NCBI GenBank assembly: GCA_030680795.1
Contig: JAUXUL010000045.1
Coordinates: 62,001-126,000 of the forward strand
DNA: 64,000 bases
Direction: 5' to 3'
Source: Anaerolineales bacterium
Lineage (GTDB): Bacteria > Chloroflexota > Anaerolineae > Anaerolineales > Villigracilaceae
In this document: positions 58,732-64,000 of the stretch, one piece after another
Layout of the letters: each line of letters begins with the position of its first letter
Position numbering within the stretch: the stretch's first letter is position 1
Program-made: the position numbers and the translations under genes
The notes under the pieces: generated by a model
What the model saw: only the letters and a program-made list of their open reading frames with translations
Told to the model about the DNA's origin: nothing
Database searches by the model: none

Positions 58732-60048
58732 ATGAAATATTCCTTGAAATCATCCTTTTCCCGTTTGGTATTGGGATTGTTTGCCATCGTCTTTTTGTTG
58801 AGTGTTGTTGGGCGCATTGTGACAGTGACTGGCGCGTGGGTTTATTGCATTGGCTGGCCCGTGTGTGTGCCGACAAATCCTTTGGGATATTTAAAGCTGG
58901 CGCATCTTGCATTGGCGGGCGTGGCTTCGGTGATCATGGCGCTGGTATGGCGAAAAGCCTGGCGTGAACAACGCGAACAGAATTTGCTCCTGCCGCTTAC
59001 CACTGTGACAGGCGTGTTGTTCTTTGGACAGGCTTTCGTTGGCGCGATCCAAATGACACGCGGTTACCCTTTGCATCTGGTGCTCTTGCACACGTTCACT
59101 GCTGCGTCTTTATGGATTTCGCTTGGAGTGTTGGTGTTTGCATCTGGTGTATTGGCGCGGGATGTAGAGAGCGGCCATCGCTTCGATATCCGTCAACGAA
59201 CAAAGGATTTTTTTATTCTTTCAAAGCCATTGATTGTGGCACTGTTACTAGTGACGACATATGCGGGTTTGGTGGCAGGCAGCAAAGCCTGGCCTTCTGC
59301 TTCGCTTACTTTCTGGACTTTGTTTGGCGGCACATTGGCGGCGGCCGGCTCAAGCGCGTTGAATCAATATATAGACCGTGAGTTGGACAAGAACATGCAG
59401 CGCACTGCGAAACGTCCGCTGGCTGATGGGCGTTTGACAGCGGCAGAGGGGTTATCCTTTGGACTTGCGCTATGTTTGATCAGTTACTATGTGATGGCGG
59501 GTTTTGTCAATATACTGGCGGCGCTGCTCTCATTGGCAGGTATTTTTTACTACGTCATTTTTTACAGTGTGTTTCTAAAGAAAGCCACAGTGCAGAATAT
59601 TGTCATTGGTGGCGGCGCGGGCGCGATCCCACCGATGGTGGGCTGGGCGGCGGCAACAGGCGAGCTTGGTCTCGCGCCGTGGATTCTGTTTGCCATTGTC
59701 TTTATGTGGACGCCTCCGCATTTTTGGGCGCTGGCAATTGTCCGCATGAAGGATTATGAAAAAGCGGGTGTCCCAATGATGCCCGTGGTGCATGGCGAAG
59801 AAAAGACACGCAGGCACATCCTGATTTACACGATTGAGTTGTTCGCGGTCACGTTGTTGCTTCCGATCTTCGATTTGGCTGGGACGATTTATCTTGTCTC
59901 TGCGGTAGTGTTGGGCGCTTTCCTGCTTTATGCCGCGTGGCAGGTATTTAAAGTTGGTGGAAATAAAGCGGCCTGGACGATGTATCGCTGGTCCAGCATG
60001 TATCTGGCTTTTATCTTTATAGCATTGATGATTGATGCGGTTGTGTGA
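58732..60048 (+). CDS. Fused heme A synthase-like and heme O synthase protein
   Basis: 438 residues from ATG 58732; the ORF-track start lies within surf1. Residues ~1-150 contain about four helices with GRIVTVTGAWVYCIGWPVC and histidines in LKLAHLALAG and LVLLHTFTAASLW, as in half of CtaA. Residues ~155-438 are a UbiA prenyltransferase of the CtaB type, with NQYIDRELDKNMQRTAKRPL and MKDYEKAGVPMMPVV. CtaB adds the farnesyl tail to heme B and CtaA oxidises heme O to heme A. The short CtaA part may need a partner or act as a dimer. Last gene of the cluster. Confidence 0.92.
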   Translation: MKYSLKSSFSRLVLGLFAIVFLLSVVGRIVTVTGAWVYCIGWPVCVPTNPLGYLKLAHLALAGVASVIMALVWRKAWREQREQNLLLPLTTVTGVLFFGQAFVGAIQMTRGYPLHLVLLHTFTAASLWISLGVLVFASGVLARDVESGHRFDIRQRTKDFFILSKPLIVALLLVTTYAGLVAGSKAWPSASLTFWTLFGGTLAAAGSSALNQYIDRELDKNMQRTAKRPLADGRLTAAEGLSFGLALCLISYYVMAGFVNILAALLSLAGIFYYVIFYSVFLKKATVQNIVIGGGAGAIPPMVGWAAATGELGLAPWILFAIVFMWTPPHFWALAIVRMKDYEKAGVPMMPVVHGEEKTRRHILIYTIELFAVTLLLPIFDLAGTIYLVSAVVLGAFLLYAAWQVFKVGGNKAAWTMYRWSSMYLAFIFIALMIDAVV

Positions 60049-60195
60049 TTATATTTTTTGATATAAAAATTTCTGGTGGTGCGTCTTGAAAGGTTAGATA
60101 CAGTGACGTGCTCGCATTGGCGGAAAATATACCACCGTTTAGATAACAGGAAAGAATTTTGATTTTTATTATTTAAACCTTGTCTCCGGTTGTTT

Positions 60196-61656
60196 TCACC
60201 CATCTTTTTTGAGGATCGTGCTGGTATTATCTTGATAAATAATAAACCACTCGCCATGTTGGAGCAGGGCCGTTTCGAGAGGCGAGTTTGTTGGAATGAT
60301 CGCCAAAGTAACTTGATATTTTTCTAGTACACTGTTCCAATTGCCCGAAAGACTGATGATCTGTTCATATTCTCTTGTGAGTTTTTCTCCATAAAAATCA
60401 GTTTGCCCATCTATGAATACTAATTGATCAGGCCACTCACGATAGAGTAAATAACCGCCCCAGGTGAAGTGATTAAATATACGACCGTCCTGTGGGTTTT
60501 CAATCAGCCAGTTAACACCGTCAACTGGGAATACAGATGGGTTGTATATGTTATAGGTCTGCAATGCTTGGGTTCTTAATAGAATAATCGCCAGTCCAAT
60601 ACTTGATATCGGCCAGAGCATACCTCGAATGGATTTTTCAGTTCTTAGGAGATTCGCTTCAATCGCTCTCCAGCGCGATTCTGGCAGCGACTTTGCCAAT
60701 GCCTCGGTTAATATCGGTGTGATAATGATTGCATACAATGGGATATTGCGCGCGCTATAAAGCCCTAGAATTGTCCAACCTGCGAGCAACAGGGAATGGC
60801 TTATTTGCAGGCGATGATTTTTGATTCCTAAAATGAGTATTGAAAGTAAAATAATCACTAGAAATGGCCATGATCCCGGGCCGTGGAAATTCACTGGTTG
60901 GTATTCCTGTGTATGGCTGACCAGATATGTGTTTCCTATAAACCCAAAGCTTGTCCCCCAAAGATGAATACCGTCTGGGTTGAGCAGGGTTGCAGTAAAT
61001 GATAACAATCCAATACTTAACCAGATTTTCAGTTTTTTTGGTTGCCATTGTTTTTGTATCTGTGATTCGAGTATATGACCTGCAGCGTATGCTCCCCAAA
61101 CTAAAAACCCGGCAATGAACGCTCCGTGCGTATTTGCCCATAAGAGCATAATCACCCCAAACACCCAGATGGATATAAATTTGTTCCTTTGTACATTTTC
61201 CAGGAGGTATACCCAAACCGCCAAATATAGGAAGGTGAAAATGTGTGGTCGAGTCAGCCAATGAATGCTGGATGCTGCTGCCGCCAAAACTGTGAGACCT
61301 AACGATAGAAACGGCATGTCGCTGCGTTGACGGCTGTCATAATAAACCAATGCAAAGGCGCTTGCGATTAATATGGCGGCAATTAATACGGCGCCGCTAA
61401 GGGATAAACCGCTATGCGCCAGCGCAAAGATCACTTGTGACAGCCATTCGTGCGGTGTTAGCGGCTGTCCAAACATAGTGTGGGAAAAAATATCTTGTGT
61501 GGGAATGGATTGGCTATTTAATATATAGTTGCCAATGGTAATATGACGCCCTAAATCCCCGTCCAGATTAAATGTTGTCGGTCCAAATAACAATACTGAA
61601 ATTAATAAGGACAAAAAAATTACGTCACTAAATCTGGGAAGAATATATTTTGTCAT
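60196..61656 (-). CDS. Polytopic membrane protein of unknown function
   Basis: 486 residues with about ten to eleven spans. After span 1 the loop NLDGDLGRHITIGNYILNSQSIPTQDIFSHTMFGQPLTPHEWLSQVIF holds conserved-looking D, H and E residues, and RPHIFTFLYLAVWVYLLE and LLWANTHGAFIAGFLVWG follow. The C-terminal ~100 residues are extracytoplasmic (GGYLLYREWPDQLVFIDGQTDFYGEKL). This organisation is like GT-C or O-antigen-type enzymes with a lipid-linked substrate, but no family is claimed. AT-rich compared with rpoD. Confidence 0.75.
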   Translation of the reverse strand: MTKYILPRFSDVIFLSLLISVLLFGPTTFNLDGDLGRHITIGNYILNSQSIPTQDIFSHTMFGQPLTPHEWLSQVIFALAHSGLSLSGAVLIAAILIASAFALVYYDSRQRSDMPFLSLGLTVLAAAASSIHWLTRPHIFTFLYLAVWVYLLENVQRNKFISIWVFGVIMLLWANTHGAFIAGFLVWGAYAAGHILESQIQKQWQPKKLKIWLSIGLLSFTATLLNPDGIHLWGTSFGFIGNTYLVSHTQEYQPVNFHGPGSWPFLVIILLSILILGIKNHRLQISHSLLLAGWTILGLYSARNIPLYAIIITPILTEALAKSLPESRWRAIEANLLRTEKSIRGMLWPISSIGLAIILLRTQALQTYNIYNPSVFPVDGVNWLIENPQDGRIFNHFTWGGYLLYREWPDQLVFIDGQTDFYGEKLTREYEQIISLSGNWNSVLEKYQVTLAIIPTNSPLETALLQHGEWFIIYQDNTSTILKKDG

Positions 61657-61836
61657 ACACTGATTTTACTTTATTCAGTTATGATTATTAATGTTGTTTG
61701 TTTGGTTATCTTGGTTGTGCAAAACGCTGTTTAATTACTGGTGTTTCGCGCGCAGGGTTTATCTTACAACAGCAGGCTCGATGTACTTGAGACCTTTTTG
61801 GACAGCCCCTGCTTTACGATTTGTGTTTGGCAAGTT

Positions 61837-61873
61837 AATTAGAGCCTGTTCTATGTATGAACAGGCTCTAATT
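61837..61873. terminator. Hairpin after the sigma factor gene
   Basis: aattagagcctgttc / gaacaggctctaatt, perfect 15-bp stem with a 7-nt loop. It lies seven bases beyond the rpoD stop codon. Confidence 0.75.
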
Positions 61874-61879
61874 GGCAGG

Positions 61880-63094
61880 TTATTCACCCAGATAATCCCG
61901 CAGTTTCCTGCGGATGGTTGGATGCCGTAAACGGCTCAAGGCCTGGGCTTCGATCTGGCGGACTCGCTCACGGGTGACGCCCATTTTGCGTCCCACTTCT
62001 TCGAGCGTGTAGGCTTGACCATCGAGCAAGCCGTAGCGTAATTGCAAAATGCGCACCTCGCGCGGGGGTAAGCCATTCAATACTTCACCGAGGTGTTCGC
62101 GCAGGAGGTTGTATGTGGCGGTGTCGTCGGGCGGGGGAGCCTCATCGTCTTCGATGAAATCACCCAGCACAGAATCTTCTTCATCATCTGTGGGGGTCTC
62201 CAGTGAAAGCGGACGGCGCGCCACCTGGATCATGTTTTCGATTTTCTTGGGTGGCACATCCAATGCAACGGCTAACTCATCCACGCTGGGGTCGCGGCCA
62301 AGTCGTTGTGTAAGTTGATGCTGTACTCGCAGAAGTTTGTTGATTTGATCACCCATGTGCACAGGCACGCGGATGGTACGTCCCTGGTCTGCAATGGCGC
62401 GGGTGACAGCCTGGCGGATCCACCATGTAGCGTAGGTGGAAAATTTATGCCCGCGACGATAATCAAATTTCTTCGTCGCGCGGATAAGACCGATATTGCC
62501 CTCCTGAATGAGGTCAAGGAAAGGAACGCCGCGTCCCATGTATTTTTTGGCAACAGAGATTACAAGGCGGGAGTTTGCTGTGATCAGGTGTTCACGCGCA
62601 CCCCAGCCATCTTCAATGGAACGGCGCAGTTCGAGCCTGCGTTTTGGGGAAACATTGCCTTGTGCAAGTACCTCGCGTGCAGTACGTCCACGCTCAATAC
62701 GTTGGGCAAGCTGCACTTCTTCCACGGCTGTCAAGAGCGGTACGCGGCTTACCTCTTTCAGGTATAAGCCGATCGTGTCGTCGGTATCAATGTTTGCCAG
62801 GTAATCATCCAGCGCAAGGTCTGGTTCGAGCTCGGCTTCTTCGCTTTCCTCCACGGCCACCAACTCATCTTCGGTGGGTTCGGGGCTCACGGGGTCTTCC
62901 ACAAATGGAATGCCTGCGCTTAAGAGGGCCGAGAAAGCCTCTTCAAGTTGCTCCACGTCCTGCTCTGCTTCGGGGAAGAAGTGCAGAATGTCATCCAGTG
63001 TAACGAATGATTTTTGACGGCCTAATTCAACCAGGCGGGCTATGGCTGGATATTCTTCTTCGTCGTCAACGTTCAGTATCTTTCCTACATCCAT
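61880..63094 (-). CDS. rpoD: Primary RNA polymerase sigma factor (sigma-70/RpoD)
   Basis: 404 residues. An N-terminal region-1.1-like part with acidic stretches, then region 1.2-2 ([69 protein letters not shown]), region 3, and region 4 HTH ([29 protein letters not shown]). It directs RNA polymerase to -35/-10 promoters such as those listed here. The protein is shorter than E. coli RpoD because the non-conserved insert is missing. Confidence 0.95.
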   Translation of the reverse strand: MDVGKILNVDDEEEYPAIARLVELGRQKSFVTLDDILHFFPEAEQDVEQLEEAFSALLSAGIPFVEDPVSPEPTEDELVAVEESEEAELEPDLALDDYLANIDTDDTIGLYLKEVSRVPLLTAVEEVQLAQRIERGRTAREVLAQGNVSPKRRLELRRSIEDGWGAREHLITANSRLVISVAKKYMGRGVPFLDLIQEGNIGLIRATKKFDYRRGHKFSTYATWWIRQAVTRAIADQGRTIRVPVHMGDQINKLLRVQHQLTQRLGRDPSVDELAVALDVPPKKIENMIQVARRPLSLETPTDDEEDSVLGDFIEDDEAPPPDDTATYNLLREHLGEVLNGLPPREVRILQLRYGLLDGQAYTLEEVGRKMGVTRERVRQIEAQALSRLRHPTIRRKLRDYLGE

Positions 63095-63300
63095 TCAGGT
63101 TTCCAACTTTCAATAAATTTAACAGCATGTCTCAAATTTAGAATACACTTTTTTTATTTGAAATGCAATACCTGACCTCACTAAAACTCTGAGTCAGGCG
63201 GCTTGCCGCATGAAATGGGCGGCAGCCATCAGCAAGCTGATGGACTCCAGAATCGTGATCTACTGAGTAAAGCCCTGCGGGACGTTTTACGAAAACCCCT

Positions 63301-64000
63301 TTAAGGTGTTGGGGTTACGGCCGCCTCAGGCGTGGACGCTGCTTCGGTTGGCGGATCAGGCGTCGTTGTGGGCGGAAGCGGGGAAGGCGTGGGTGTATTC
63401 AGATATGGAGGAAAACGAGTTAGCGCCGTCAACGAGTCGATCCCGCTTAATGTCAGGATCATAATTTTTTTCCTATCCAGGCGCACATAGTAACCGCTGT
63501 TGGTGGGAGTATTGTCGCCGACTTCGAGGGTGCGTTTTGTGCCGTCGGCGAATTCAATCGTGATGACGTAAGCTGGCTGATCGAGTCCAAGGATGCTTGC
63601 ATCGGCATCCACTTCGCTGACAATTCTCAGCACTGCGACTTGGGAGGCTGCCGCTTCAACCAAGCCCTGGTCTGCTTCGGTTGCGAAGGGCAGTTCCAAC
63701 GCCCAGACATTTTCGCTGCCGCGCGCTACTTTTACGGTTTCGCCATTGGCATCGGTTGGTTTGATCTCAATGCTTGTAATATTGCCGTCTTGTTCGCCAA
63801 AGACAAAAGTCTCTTCGCGGGCGGGTGTTGCTTCTAATTCTGCGATAGGTTCTTTGCTGTTGAGATAATAGGTGAAGCCGATCAGCGCGGCCAGGAGAAG
63901 AAGCGTGAACCATGTGCCCGTTCGGAAAATGGGCTTTTGTTGTTTGCGGAGCGGCGTTGCCTTCGGCTTTCTCGTTATTGGTTTTGTGGTTTTACGAGCC
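63301..64000 (-). CDS. DUF4340-like envelope protein (partial)
   Basis: The frame is open to the right edge, so the start is outside and the ORF-track start at 63699 is internal. Visible part: a basic N-terminal stretch (KPITRKPKATPLRKQQKPIF), one membrane helix (WFTLLLLAALIGFTYYL), then a domain with TFVFGEQDGNITSIEIKP, WALELPFATEADQGLVEAAASQVAVLRIVSEV and GYYVRLDRKKIMIL, and a Pro/Thr-rich tail (TPTPSPLPPTTTPDPP). The pattern matches DUF4340 proteins, often found near gliding or ABC export genes; function unknown. Confidence 0.78.
   Translation of the reverse strand, partial: ARKTTKPITRKPKATPLRKQQKPIFRTGTWFTLLLLAALIGFTYYLNSKEPIAELEATPAREETFVFGEQDGNITSIEIKPTDANGETVKVARGSENVWALELPFATEADQGLVEAAASQVAVLRIVSEVDADASILGLDQPAYVITIEFADGTKRTLEVGDNTPTNSGYYVRLDRKKIMILTLSGIDSLTALTRFPPYLNTPTPSPLPPTTTPDPPTEAASTPEAAVTPTP

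Overview
The window looks like a chromosomal segment of a Chloroflexota bacterium, most likely of the Anaerolineae type. This is inferred from the gene mix (FMN-type isopentenyl-diphosphate isomerase, Agl23-like membrane protein, fused caa3/A2-type oxidase genes, GT4 + GH130 pair, DUF4340 protein) and from the density of short palindromic repeats, some lying inside essential genes. No rRNA was seen, so the taxonomy is inference.

Layout. (a) 1-3.9 kb: accessory region. It holds the 3' end of a large helicase-like gene, then small cargo genes (a duplicated 119-aa membrane protein, an unknown 204-aa protein, a DUF559 nuclease). Between them lie five related repeats that read like the last codons of type I restriction hsdS genes. 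(b) 3.9-43.2 kb: ordinary core genome. It includes a SpoU methylase, a CAP/LysM protein, a FocA/NirC channel, an acyltransferase, panB, eno, a GT4/GH130 pair, pyrG, a roadblock protein, pth, mfd, two GT-C-like membrane proteins, uvrB, idi2, acpP, sucCD, an Agl23-NHL fusion, rlmN, a HAD phosphatase, clpP, tig and tRNA-Leu(TAG). Gene remnants (ABC transporter tail, idi tail) and several repeat families are scattered among them. (c) 43.29-51.85 kb: an 8.5-kb integrated element bounded by a perfect 79-bp direct repeat that enters tRNA-Leu at its anticodon loop. It has a tyrosine recombinase at each end, a possible replication protein, small unknown genes, small and large terminase genes, a lipoprotein, and an XRE repressor with face-to-face promoters. 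A tiny membrane-protein ORF behind a tetranucleotide tract is predicted to be phase variable. No portal, capsid or tail gene is present, so the element resembles a phage satellite or a reduced prophage. (d) 51.9-60.1 kb: bcp peroxiredoxin, then an aerobic respiration cluster: coxB with a fused cytochrome c, A2-type coxA with an N-terminal membrane extension, a subunit IV-III fusion, an SCO gene interrupted by TAG, a cupredoxin-like protein, SURF1 and a CtaA-CtaB fusion. (e) 60.2-64 kb: a membrane protein, the main sigma factor and a partial DUF4340 protein.

How it fits together. The cox cluster supplies a complete heme A-copper oxidase with its assembly factors (SCO, SURF1, heme O/A synthesis). 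The satellite-like element has its own recombination, control and packaging genes, and its insertion swapped the promoter of the host tRNA-Leu. Short mobile repeats have entered idi2, mfd, rlmN and surf1. For idi2, a degraded nearby copy preserves the uninserted state.

All calls come from reading sequence only. No database or structure search was run.
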